A stretch of DNA of 64,000 nucleotides, taken from positions 351,741 to 415,740 of the forward strand of contig CAMPDV010000270.1 in assembly GCA_946699065.1 (NCBI GenBank). Direction: 5' to 3'. This DNA comes from Loxodes magnus (lineage: Eukaryota; Ciliophora; Karyorelictea; Loxodida; Loxodidae). Positions 1 to 9,960 of this stretch are shown piece by piece. A program made the position numbers and the translations under genes. The notes beneath the pieces are model-generated. The model did not search any database. It saw nothing but the letters and a program-made list of their open reading frames with translations, and was not told where the DNA came from. How positions within the stretch are numbered: the first letter of the stretch is position 1; each line of letters starts with the position of its first letter.

Positions 1-389
1 AACATAGTTAATTAAAATGACTTCAATTTTATTTTGTTTGTCTCATATTAGTTTATGAAGAGAGTAATTCTCAATGCTTAATTCATTTCTTCTCTATCTG
101 TCTCTGCATCCATGGGATAATAGTTACTTTTAATTTACATTTCCTAGTTCTTTTCAGAGATTATTCTTCGTAATCTTTATTCAGTTTGCTTGATTACTGA
201 ACATATTTGCCGTCAGAGAGTCTATTTATGATATCTTATTTAATTCATTGTTTTGATTTTTGTTTTGTAGATGTTAAGGATCAATTTATGTTTCTTATCG
301 TATTTTATTTATCTAGTTTGGAGATTGTTGTTTTTAGGTGCCATTTTACATATAATATAATTTTTAAAAGATATATTTATGAATATTTT
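1..389. other. AT-rich stretch, nothing recognised
   Basis: T-rich sequence with no motif, repeat or protein pattern that I can identify before the LINE relic begins near 390. Confidence 0.5.
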
Positions 390-1175
390 TAGAATTTAAT
401 GACTGGAATCATTTATTTGGATCCACTCAACTATCTAAGATACAATAAACACAGAAAATAGGAAATTTGTTACCTGTTTAGACAAAGAGCCAAATGTAAT
501 GGGATTGCATAGACTTTAAAGGTACGACACTCGTTAGAAAATGATATATGTAGACTATGCAAAAAATGGAGTAGAAGATAGATCTCACATAATTGAGGTA
601 TGTGGGCAATACTAAAAAGAAAGATATATATTAGTATAAATATTAAAAAATAGAACCAAAAATTCCAAGCAAATATTGTGATAAATAAATAAACTTTAGC
701 CAAAATAGTCTGGGCAAATTACGAGTTTGAAAATTTAATTTAATCGTCATAAGAAGAACAAAGAATCCTAAAAGATGCTTAGTAAAAACTTTATCAAAAA
801 TCTGCTAGAAAAAAGAAAAATGGGGTATCTAAATAAGTCTTTCACTTTCCATAAAATAATAGGAAACAATTATAGAGACGGTTCAAATGAACCTATTTGA
901 ACATTAAAATAAATTGTAAAAAAACTAAAAAAAGAGAAAAAAGAGAAAAAATTAAATTAAATTGACAGTAAGGTAGAACATAATATAAAAAGATAAAAAG
1001 GTTCACAAATTATATCAAATCAATGAAGATAAAAAATACCTCAATAAGTGGTAATAAATATGAACTATCTAAAGGAAGATATATTAGGAGAAATTAATCC
1101 TTAACTCTCAAATTAACAAGTACTAGAAATGTTAGAAGAAAAAAAGAAAAAAAGAAGAAACGTAAAAACATATAG
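390..1175 (+). pseudogene. LINE ORF2 C-terminal relic (Cys/His domain and tail)
   Basis: This matches the C-terminal part of the intact ORF2 at 42.26-44.02 kb. Shared pieces in order: NYLRYNKHRK (NYLRYNKNRK in the other copy), EICYLFRQRAKCNG (EICYIFRIRTRCNG), then a CxxC at 549-560 followed after a one-base frame change by EDRSHIIEVC (EDERHIIEKC). Together these form the Cys-Cys-His-Cys domain usual at the end of LINE reverse transcriptases. Further on, FIKNLLEKRK (YIKNILEKRK) and an NNYRDG motif (KYYRAG) lead to an acidic end, LGEINPQLSNQQVLEMLEE, seen again near 63.9 kb. Reverse-transcriptase motifs are absent, so it is 5'-truncated. TAA/TAG are read as Gln and TGA as Trp. The frameshift makes it inactive. 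Confidence 0.7.
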
Positions 1176-1598
1176 GAGACTGGATGAATCTTGAAAAATT
1201 TTAGACTAATATTAGCCGTAAATCTTGGTTCATCTTCTTTATCAGGTGAACCTAAAGAATTTGAAAAGCCTTAAGTTATTAAATTATTTATATTACTATC
1301 ACTAGAAACTCAGTAAAAAAATTCTATTGTTTCTTTACAGTGAATTAAATCATCTAAAATTAAATAAGTACATAAATAAATGAGATTGAGATTATATTAA
1401 AATTAAAAAAAAATATTCAAAAAACTTTTAATTTATTTTAATATAATCTAAAAATTAAAAATAATTGATAATAATGAAAAAAATAAAATTAGAAGATTTA
1501 GATGTTTTAAAATATTTACAAAAGAATTTATAACTAAAATAAAAAAAATTTAAAATAAAAAAAAACAAATAAAGAAAAAAAAACGTATAAAAAAATAA
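1176..1598. other. AT-rich gap
   Basis: A- and T-rich sequence between the LINE relic and the next gene. No tail, hairpin or coding pattern that I can defend. Confidence 0.4.
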
Positions 1599-3730
1599 AT
1601 GTAAGCAGGATAGTTAAAAAATAATTAAAAATAAGAAAAAGATAAACTAAAATATAAAAATGGGGATATTTGATTAGGCGAATGATAAAGAAATGAACCT
1701 CGAAACGGAAATGGAGTTTTTGAATATGAGAACGGAGACATTTATCATGGTATTATAATAAATGGTTAAAGATAAAGATTAGGATTACTGTAATATAAAA
1801 ATGGGGATATTTGAGAAGGCGAATGATAAAGAAATGAACCTCGAAATGGAAATGGAGTTTTTAAATATGAAACGGAGACATTTATGAAGGTTAGATGGAA
1901 AATGGTTAAAGATAAGGAAATGGAATACTTTACTATTAAAAACTTGAAATTTGAGATGGTAAATGGAAAAATGATATGCTTTAAGGAAGTGGATTTATAA
2001 AAATATGTTTTGGTATTTAATTTTAATCTATTTTTAGAAAATCATAAATTGAATAGATTTTAGTGATTTATTATTTAGATAATTTTATTTATGAACAGAG
2101 CATTAAAGACTAATAATTTTCTTTTCAAAGTCCTTAATAAGCACAAGTATAATATTCTAAAAACTGCTTTATTTAGAAAATTAGAAGCCATGAATATTAA
2201 AATATTGGAAAATTTTTAAATTATCAAGATATTTCTTCTCTTAGGAAAACTAATAAGTTTTTTAGATATTCCACTTTTTTCTATGATTAAATAACAATTA
2301 AATTTGAATTTTTTGAGAAGAATCATTTAATTTCCAAATTAAAGTGACTTATTTTACAAATAGTATACTCCAACGTGCGAAGTCTTTGTATTAATGCAAA
2401 ATTTTTATCTTAAAAGGTGCTGAACTAAATTTAATAGTAGCTCTGCTTATCTATTTTAATAAAATAGTATTTGAACTAATCAAATTACGCATTATATGAG
2501 TTTTATTTATATACTTATGATAAGCATTTTATTATATATGACTAATTTCCTCTAAGTAATCTTAAAAAGATAGCTCTAAGAGGCTTATGAAATGATGATG
2601 ACTTATAATTCCTTTAAAAATATTCCGTTTTAGACACTCTTGAAATAGAGCATTATTAAAATGATTAAAATATTAAATCATTTACAGGCAGTTTTTTATC
2701 TAAATTTTGCAAAAAATTAAATTTAAAAGTCTTAAAGCTAAAAAGTTAATCCATAAAAAATAGATTTATCATGGAATTTCTTGAATCTAATGGAAAATCA
2801 ATATAGAAAATAGAAATTAATTAAAATTAAATTTTCCCTAAAATTATTAAATATTGCCCAAATCTTATAAAATTCGATCTTTAAATAAAGGATAGAAATG
2901 ATTCTATTTTAAATTAGATTAGAGGGTATCATTTATAATAGCTAAACTTAAGTGGAAATTTTTAATTATAGTCATTTACTGATTTTCTATAATAGAACTT
3001 TGCTTAGCTCTTGTAAGTAAATATTAGTGATTGTTAGTAGTTTAATGATCATGGTTTACTACTACTATTAAAAAAAGCACCTTAGTTATAATGTTTGCAC
3101 TTAAAGAATTTAGAACTAATTGGAGACGTTTCTATTTAGAAAATAGGTGAGTTTTGCTTATAATTGAATCAGCTAAATTTGCGAAATTTACCTTTATTAA
3201 CAGATGATGTTTTGAGAATTATTATCTAATAATGCAAAAATCTTAATTTAATAGAACTTTCTTACATTAAAGGCTTAAACCATAAAACTATTAATATTAT
3301 AAGTTTAAATTGTTTGAATTTAAAATCTTTAAGTTTAGGAAGTAATTTTAATTTTGATGAAGCTCATGCTAATGAAGTAATACAAATGAAAAAGCTTAAA
3401 AATTTAAAGCTTTATGATATAGAGTTAAAGGATAATATTATTGCTTTATTTATTTAAAACTGTCTCTATCTAGAGAAATTAGAATTATAGACAACTAACT
3501 AATTCGAAAGTTTGGTCTCTCCACTTTGAAAATCATTTTAAGGCTCTTATCCTATTTTTAAGAGTTTAAGAAAGTTAAAATTTGGTACGTGAAGCGAAGT
3601 TTTGAAAACCAAATTATTAGAATTAAAATAAAGATTCTAAAAAATAAAGATTAAGATAGGAGAAAAAGAGATAGGCAAGCCAGAAGAATTTGATGGATAC
3701 ATAGGAAAAATAAATTATAACTTGAAATGA
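1599..3730 (+). CDS. MORN repeat, F-box-like, leucine-rich-repeat protein (one frameshift)
   Basis: The best host-like gene here, about 710 residues. ATG 1599 is in frame with the first MORN repeat; the frame ends at TGA 3728-3730. Residues ~18-115 hold MORN repeats (YKNGDIW.GEW, NGNGVFEYENGDIY, then GNGILYY...DGKWKNDMLQGSGF). Near residues 203-245 lies an F-box-like stretch, FLNYQDISSLRKTNKFFR. From about residue 320 come leucine-rich repeats of the AMN1/F-box type, such as LHLKNLEL, LNQLNLRNLPLLTDD, CKNLNLIELSYI and LKSLSLGSNF. TAA/TAG give Gln, and TGA gives Trp at the expected 'GEW' sites. A base is missing near 1870: the first repeat reads tatgagaacgg and the second tatgaaacgg. Everything downstream is open in one frame for 619 codons. 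F-box/LRR proteins usually recruit substrates to SCF ubiquitin ligases and MORN repeats often bind membranes; that role here is inference. The frameshift could be real decay or a sequence error. Confidence 0.65.
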
Positions 3731-4003
3731 AACTTTTAACTTTTATACTAAAATTTGATTAATAAAATGATTAATATGGATATTATTATCTACTCACCAT
3801 CATTTTCTCATATTAACAAAAAAATATTCCGTTTAATCTTAACTATATACATAGATTTAGTAAATCTAGCTATTGATATATTTAAAATTTGCTTCTTTAT
3901 AAATTGTAGTATTTCTATTCTAATTGATTTACCATAAATAAAAATGTTATCAAAAAAATAGCTCATTAAATATAGTTAATATAATAAGACTAAAAAAAAA
4001 AAG

Positions 4004-4798
4004 ATGTTAAGCAAGCAGTAGAAAATTGAAGCAAAGAAAGCCAGAAAGCTTGCATAAAAGCAAATAGAACATCAAATAAAAGAACTTACCGACCCTGACT
4101 CTCCTCCATCGGTAAAAGGAAAGCGCCTTGAAGGGAATACTAAGGAGCAGGAATCTGATACAATCGAATCATTAAGCAATCAAATTTGACTTATGAAGAA
4201 AAATTTCTAAAAGCAGGATGAGGTAATATTTAATCTCGCGGAAAAGATAAGGGAACTCCTAAATACAATCGAAGAACTTAATTAGGAAACAAACTGTTTA
4301 AGGAATCAACTGATACAAAGTCAAGTAGTGACTAAAGAACAACTCTGACTATAATCCTAATCTAGATCTAACAAAGTTGACAGAATGGACATTGAATAAG
4401 AATAAAAAACATAGAACTAATAGAATTAATAAGAATTGAAATAAGAATAGAATCTAATAGCTAGAATAGAAAAGATAGAGAGCCACTTATATCCAGAATT
4501 CAAGCCTTAAATCACCAAATATAGAAGATGCTGGTTCTGCCACTCAAATAACCATTTACTGAAGACTTGCCAAAGCTTTAAGTAACTAAAGAGAAAGGAA
4601 GATCAAAAGACGTGAAGATAACTTACAAGACTATACGTAACTCCATAAGGAGTATTCAAGAAGAAGATTTCCAACGGAACAAGAAGATTATCATAGTGGT
4701 TACCTCCCACTTAAAAAACTTGGTCGTGGTTTCCACCACGTTAAAAAACTGGCAGCGAGAACCTGGTTTAGATTCCAGGGAACGCAAACTTTTTTTGA
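4004..4798 (+). CDS. LINE-type ORF1, coiled coil plus CCHC zinc knuckle
   Basis: Under the ciliate code, ATG 4004 opens a 264-residue frame ending at TGA 4796-4798. The N-terminal part is rich in Lys, Glu and Gln with coiled-coil character (EKIRELLNTIEELNQETNCL). Residues 176-189 are a perfect C-x2-C-x4-H-x4-C zinc knuckle (CWFCHSNNHLLKTC), then a basic tail. Proteins of this layout coat retrotransposon RNA as ORF1/Gag. Internal TGA codons are read as Trp (NQIWLMKK, EQLWLQS). Related copies lie at 33.4, 35.8, 44.5, 49.2 and 52.4 kb, with a more distant two-knuckle relative at 46.6 kb. No endonuclease or RT follows; instead come stem-loops and a TA-repeat tail, so it may be an ORF1-only element. 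The frame is, perhaps by chance, continuous with the LRR gene upstream through TGA 3728. Confidence 0.7.
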
Positions 4799-4830
4799 CT
4801 TTTAGTTTACTATATATATATATATATAAT
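4696..4830 (+). other. Stem-loops and TA tail at the 3' end of the ORF1 element
   Basis: Three hairpins follow one another: GTGG-ttacctc-CCAC (4696-4710), CGTGG-tttcca-CCACG (4725-4740) and CCTGG-tttagatt-CCAGG (4762-4779). Then come tttagtttact and a run of TA repeats to about 4830. The copy at 36.49-36.60 kb has the same order, with a CGTGG/CCACG hairpin, CCTGG, tagtttact and a TTA-repeat tail. Related GTGG/CCAC hairpins end the units at 33.42 and 7.88 kb. LINE reverse transcriptases commonly recognise such 3' structures; that role here is inference. The hairpins overlap the end of the ORF1 frame. Confidence 0.5.
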
Positions 4831-5699
4831 AAGACTAAAGTATATAAAAAATCTTTAAACTTTCAAATCAGTTAATCAATAAAGTAATACCTGAGAATTT
4901 TAAATCTTAGCATGTATAATAACACTATAAACTAACCTAAGCTTATTTATTAAGTCTGCAAATTTAAATTTTAATCCTTCTTAATCCTCTTTCCAATTCA
5001 ACTATCAATAAACCTTCAAATCGTATGATATTTTTCAAGTAGTTCTTCATTATTATATTTAACTCTAGTATTATAATCTCAGGTGGATTCATTAATCACT
5101 TTAGCTATTAAAACTCAATTCTTAGAAACCTTTTTCTTTCAATTTCCCAGTGTCTTTTATAGTTCTATAATAAATAAATAATCCATAGTCTTTTATGCTT
5201 AATATTCATATAAATCAGTATGTAAAAACTTCCATTAATCCTCCTTTTGTTTGTAATTAGTTTATAATTTCTCGTTATTATTTAACTTTTGGAACTGTCA
5301 AATTTACTTAAGATATAGATAAAACTCAGTTTGATTTATCTCTCTTATATAACTAGATAGTAATTTCAATCTAAAGGATTAGAAAAAATATCTATTTAAG
5401 AATTATTTGCTTTCAAATTAGCTTAATTAAATTAAGGTATAGAAAACCTTTAAAAGTGGACGATTAACATTTTACTACTTTAGCTAAAAATGTAACTTTG
5501 AAAGTAGATTTAGTATATAAAACTTACAAGCTGTGTAGCTAGATAATAAAGCTGTACTGAAATTGGATTCATAGCTTTTTCCCCTTTATATCTCATCTAG
5601 ATTGTATAACACTAAATCAACTACCCTTTAATAGTTTTATCCTTCTATCTTTTCTAAACAGAGACTTAGTTAGAAGAAAGTTTTTTGTTCTAATAGCTA
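4831..5699. other. AT-rich stretch, nothing recognised
   Basis: No motif, hairpin or clear coding pattern found. Confidence 0.4.
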
Positions 5700-6900
5700 A
5701 GCTCATTATACTATACTAACTAATTTTAGAAGTACTTTAATAGCCAAAAAGGTAAAAATCTATTAAAGCAAAGGCTCTCAAGTTATATCTTTAGTTGCAC
5801 AGAATTGATTTAGATGGCTGTAATTCTTTACAGTTTGGATAGAAAAGTTTTCCATATCACTATTCTATTAATTCTTGGGATGTATTATTAAAAAGGCAAA
5901 TGAGATCAGTAAGAAAATGAGCACTTTGTTTAGTTATGGGAATTAAGAAAGACTTAAAAAATAACTTCTTTAATTATCTTTAAATGTGATTGAATAATGC
6001 TCTAGATAAAGAATTGTGCTGTCTAATAAAAATAGATGGCTATAAAAATACGAAGGATAAAGTAGTGGAAGAGAATAACGGTGCCCCATATCTAATATAT
6101 ACGATCTTACTAAGTAAACTGATTTAAAAATATAAAAGTGTTAATAAAAGAGGACAATAAATGCTGCGAGTAAAACATCTCTGAAGTTAATATTATAAAG
6201 GATTTTTAATCTTATAAAAAGATGGAATAAAGAAGTATTAAAGGAAATATTAGCAATAATTCCTAATGGATAGAAAGTCTCGGAATTGATATGATTGTTA
6301 AGAAAAAATGAATTTAAGGAACATATATAAGTATATTTATAAATAATATAGAGAACTTAAATGACTGCATTGGCAGTTCTTAGAACGCATTAATAAGTGC
6401 AAAAAAAAAGAATATTTCAGTATTAAGTTTCAAAAGAGTAAATAACGCTTGCATTTGGGTTAAAATATAAATAGTTGCATCTGGGTACTTGCTTCCGTAG
6501 GAAAGGTATGTTAATTAAAGTTTTAATCTTATTTTGCAAATGATCAACTTATTAAATAAATTTAGAATGCAAATCTGAACATATTAAAAATGTAGAAGCT
6601 AAAGCATGATATTAGGAATGTTAATACCTTTTTTTAACTTTTTTTCTTTAAAAAATGATACTGCTCATTAAAAGAACGTTCTTGAAGCATAAATAGATAA
6701 GCATTTTTCTACTCAGTTAATAATTATCTTAAGCTATTATTAGAACTTTTAAGTTTGGTATTGCTAATTTAAAAGTTGCTTATTTGAAGAAGAAGATATA
6801 ACTCATATATTTTTTAGCTGAAGATCTAAAATAAGAAGGATATAATGAGAAATCAAAGAAATTGGTTTTTTAACAGTTGGAGTATCCATGATATAACTTA
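5700..6900 (+). pseudogene. Probable LINE ORF2 thumb and C-terminal relic
   Basis: A long frame without confident stops uses varied codons. It contains LLKRQMRSVRKWALCLVMG, then WLNNALDKELCCLIKIDG, which resemble the thumb region after a LINE reverse transcriptase. Near 6770-6830 the frame reads KSCLFEEEDITHIFFSW, close to the Cys/His domain of LINE C-termini (C..C..EED..H....C) with one Cys lost. RT catalytic motifs are not visible upstream. The match is by pattern only and weaker than the copies at 0.4, 42.2 and 60.2 kb; an unknown host protein is possible for the 5.7-6.4 kb part. Confidence 0.3.
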
Positions 6901-7335
6901 TTAAGATTAGTATATAGTCAGCAGAGTAAGCTAATAATGTAAAATCTAGACTGCATTACAAATACTCTTGTTATAGATGACACAAAGGATAAGTAAGACT
7001 TGCCTTTTGTGTAATAAGCTTTATTTTATTATGAACAAAATAGATTAGTCTCTTAATACCTGAATACCCATTTATTTAAATATACTAAGCAATATACTAT
7101 TACTCTTTAAAGGAGAATTTTTTTTAAGTATAAGTATATCATGCTTTTTCTTCTAAGTTACTCAAAATATAAAAAGAGCATTTAAGTTTGCTTTTGCTAA
7201 CTTAAAGTTTCTTACATGAAGTAAATGTCTTTATTACGTACTTTAAATAGGAGATATTTATTAAAAAGAAAATAATGAAGAAATCAAAGAGATTTATTTA
7301 TTAGAAATCCAAATATCCATAATTCATATTTTTAG
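6715..7335 (+). repeat. Two diverged direct copies of a ~190-nt segment
   Basis: The segment around 6725-6905 recurs at about 7165-7335. Both contain 'tttaagttt..tattgctaa/ttttgctaa', a Glu-rich or related stretch, 'gaaatcaaagaaatt/gaaatcaaagagatt', and end in 'tatccat.at'. The offset is about 440 nt. The first copy carries the Cys/His-like coding relic; the second has lost it. It could be a local duplication or a second truncated insertion of the same element. Confidence 0.45.
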
Positions 7336-7881
7336 GTCTTTTTCTTTGAATCTTAGCGTTTCCAAAAAAGTTTTTTTACACTCTAACGTTCACAAAAAAA
7401 TTATATAATCCATTGCTTAACATTTTATTTTAAGTCAATGTTAGTAGCCTTATTTAATTGGATGAAGTTTGGATATATTCCATAGTATTATTAACTAATT
7501 TAATTTAATTATACTTAGACATTTCCTTTAGTAATAATTACATTTAAAAACTTAAATATAAGAACTTAATAAATATATCTAAAAATACCCTTTGATATTC
7601 AGCTATTTTTATGTAAAACTACTGCCATAACTTGATTTAATTCTCTTATTGATATTTAAATAGTACCTTCTATTGATAAAATTTCTAGTCACTCTTTTTA
7701 CTAAACTAAGCATACTTATATTCTTATTATAACACTGTAAGAATAAACCTTTTATAAAAAATATTACTAGGCAGTTTGAGGTAAAATAAAAAATGGAAGT
7801 AGATTAAGACTATTAAGATTAACTTTAAGCCATTTTAAAATTACCTTCTCTCTGTGTTAGTAAATTAATTAATTAAATTAG
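7336..7881. other. AT-rich stretch, nothing recognised
   Basis: No coding, repeat or structural signal that I can support. Confidence 0.4.
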
Positions 7882-7911
7882 CGTGGTACCACCATTGTTT
7901 GGTTTACCACG
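7882..7911 (-). other. Terminal hairpin of a minus-strand LINE relic
   Basis: CGTGGTA at 7882-7888 pairs with TACCACG at 7905-7911; an inner CCA/TGG pairing is also possible. It lies at the 3' side of the minus-strand ORF2 relic that follows (7930-8400) and is followed on that strand by ctaatttaattaatt, like a retrotransposon simple-sequence tail. It resembles the CGTGG/CCACG hairpins at 4725 and 36494. Confidence 0.45.
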
Positions 7912-7929
7912 AAAAAGTAAAGAAGCCAA

Positions 7930-8400
7930 ATTTAATTATTAATAATAGCGAGAAATGTTTCTAGCTTCATCTGGTCTCTTTGCTTCTTGTCTTCTTCTCT
8001 CCGTTTTTATAATCAAAATTGATTACCTTCACTCTTCAAATTCTTGTAATTCTTCCAAAGGCTGGAGTTAGAAGAGGTTAGAGAGCATACCAATATTAGA
8101 GTCAATGATTCAATTAGGTTTAATTCTTCTAAGCAACAATTATTTCCTATCTCTGTCATGTCTTTGTTGTTTTCTATTTCTTTATCAAAATAGCGACATT
8201 TAAAATCAGGATAACTCTGAGATCAGGATTTCAATTCCCTCTAGTCGACCTCTCGTTTCGATAGAGAGGACTCTCAAACAAGTAAGGCTTATCACACAAT
8301 GGGCCCGTCCTTACTTGATTGTGGTGGCATTTTTTGCGAGAGTACTTGCAATGAGTCATGACTGCACCGTATTGCCTACTCGATCGACTAGAAACCAGAA
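7930..8400 (-). pseudogene. LINE ORF2 C-terminal relic, minus strand
   Basis: The minus strand shares 'caaagagaccagatgaagct' with the ORF2 end at 63.9 kb; both read QRDQMKLE. Just upstream, in another frame, is LEELQEFEEW, like the acidic tail of the other copies (LEEELDEAQ). Further upstream one frame reads KDGPIVWQALLVWESSLSKREVD..., plausibly the YRAG...W segment of the C-terminus. Frames change at least twice, so it is a dead fragment. No RT motifs are present. The terminal hairpin at 7882-7911 fits its 3' end. Confidence 0.45.
8222..8398. other. GC-rich patch with nested inverted repeats
   Basis: This stands out from the AT-rich surroundings. CTAGTCGA near 8241 pairs with TCGACTAG near 8384. 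Inside are CCTCTC/GAGAGG, a 9-bp CAAGTAAGG/CCTTACTTG hairpin, TGCGAG-agta-CTTGCA and the palindrome AGTCATGACT. The layout suggests a folded RNA of ~150 nt. The minus strand also reads as ORF2-like protein here, so the structure may be a by-product of coding sequence. I do not recognise a known snRNA, SRP, RNase P or snoRNA. Confidence 0.35.
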
Positions 8401-9549
8401 TCCATTTAAAAAATAAACATATAATATAATAAAAATAATAAGAATCTAAAGAGATAAAAATTAAGAAGATATAGCAGAGTTATTTTAAAAATAATAGAAT
8501 CTGCTACATGTTCCTTAATAAATTGTTTCAAGAAAATAATTAAAAGAGTCGAAAAAGAATGAAAATTAAGAGCTTGATGATGAAACCTAGACGCTATAGG
8601 ATTAGATATAAAAACTCTAGATTCGGAATGAAAATCTTTTTCAATTTAGAAAATAAGATTATTGTGAAATAATTCGTTATATTAACTGATATCAACACTT
8701 AAGTTAATAGCTATAGCCTGTATTAGGATGTGAATTTAATTTAAGGAAAATAAAATAAAATAAATTCTTTAATTACAAGGTGAAATCTGTAAGCAGAGTT
8801 TTAGAAGGAAAAAGTAAAGAATTCTCTTAAGCAAAATAGTTTTATAAAAGCCAAAATCCAAGATATCAAATTCGTTATTTGAATAACTCTCTTCAATATA
8901 AAATAGTTGAAAATTTATTTACAGAATAAGCAAGAAAAACTAAAGAATTTAAGATAACTACTTGATAAAGAATGTTCTTCACTTTACAGCTAAGATATAT
9001 TCTTTACTTTCGTTACTTTATAATTTTTAATTACTTTTTTATAATTTTCAAAGATAAACTTTTTGAATAAATAGAAGAGTTATTTATCATTTCTTATTCA
9101 ATGATAAAAGCAAATTTATTGTCTATTCTTTCTAGTTATAGATTAAACGAGGAATATTTAGACCCATATTCATCCATCTAAATAATTTTATATTTATCTT
9201 TGCTTTATAGCTTGAATTATACAATAAAAATAATAAGTCCAATCCTAATTTTCTACAACTAAGTTTTTATTTTAATTAATCATATATTTAACAATTTATT
9301 TACATTTTATCTTAAAATTCAAAATCTTTTACTACTTTTAATGCTTTAATATACTAATATTATTGAATCTCTATTAATAAGTTAAGAATATAATAATAAC
9401 ATTTTTATTAAGCTTTTATATATTTTAATCATTCCAGTTATTATTTTATTTTTATTTCACATTATTTGTCAATAAAATATTAATAATGTTCCTCTTAAAT
9501 ATTTTCAACCCTTGCTAACTAATGTAATTATGAAGTTTTTTATTATCCT
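8401..9549. other. AT-rich stretch with weak coding character
   Basis: The plus strand of 8560-8950 has mixed codon use in one frame (for instance KIIVKQFVILTDIN), but all frames are open under this code, so I make no gene call. Confidence 0.25.
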
Positions 9550-9960
9550 ATTAAGCTTGTAATTTATATATCTCTTATTAAAGCTTTTTATTTCTTTAAA
9601 ACTTTAATTTTTAAGTTCTTAGATAACTAGCAAATTACATATTTTCGGTCTCACATTGAAGAAATTTTCAGCTCTATAAGATTTATTTCTTTTAAAGCTT
9701 TTGCTTTTTTAATTTTCTTATAAATGTTTTCCTTTTGCTTGAAGTATAATTTCTATCTTTTTACTCTTAAAGCCAAATTCTCTTTTTCTCTGGTAAGTTT
9801 TCATACTCTCCATACTAAGGAATGACTAGAATTAGTAAAGCGATATTATTATTACCTTTTATTTGCTTAAATTGCTATTGCATAGCTATCTTGATTCTAT
9901 CTTCTTAAACTTTCATTTTTGTCTTCTAAATATCATTAATTTCTTAAATTCATATAATCT
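9550..9960 (-). CDS. Coiled-coil-like hypothetical protein fragment, possible short intron
   Basis: On the minus strand, Lys/Glu/Gln-rich heptad-like text appears: IQKTKMKVQEDRIKIAMQQQ, then after a break EKENLALRVKRQKLYFKQ and KIKKAKALKEINLIELKISS. Between them, at 9826-9855, the minus strand reads GTAATAATAA...TACTAATTCTAG, 30 nt, with a TACTAAT branch-like element and GT/AG ends. The two halves are not in the same frame even after removing it, so either the boundaries are wrong or the gene is broken. Function unknown. Confidence is low because open frames are common here by chance. Confidence 0.2.

Noticed and set aside
820..1175. First thought to be an RPA-interacting-protein-like gene, repeated near 63.7 and 8.0 kb.
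   Set aside because: The segments YIKNILEKRK, KYYRAG and the LLEEID tail align with the C-terminus of the intact LINE ORF2 at 42.2-44.0 kb, which explains all three copies better.
4762..4779. CCTGG-tttagatt-CCAGG as the T-arm of a tRNA.
   Set aside because: No D-arm, anticodon arm or acceptor stem around it; the same hairpin recurs in the ORF1 element end at 36.5 kb.
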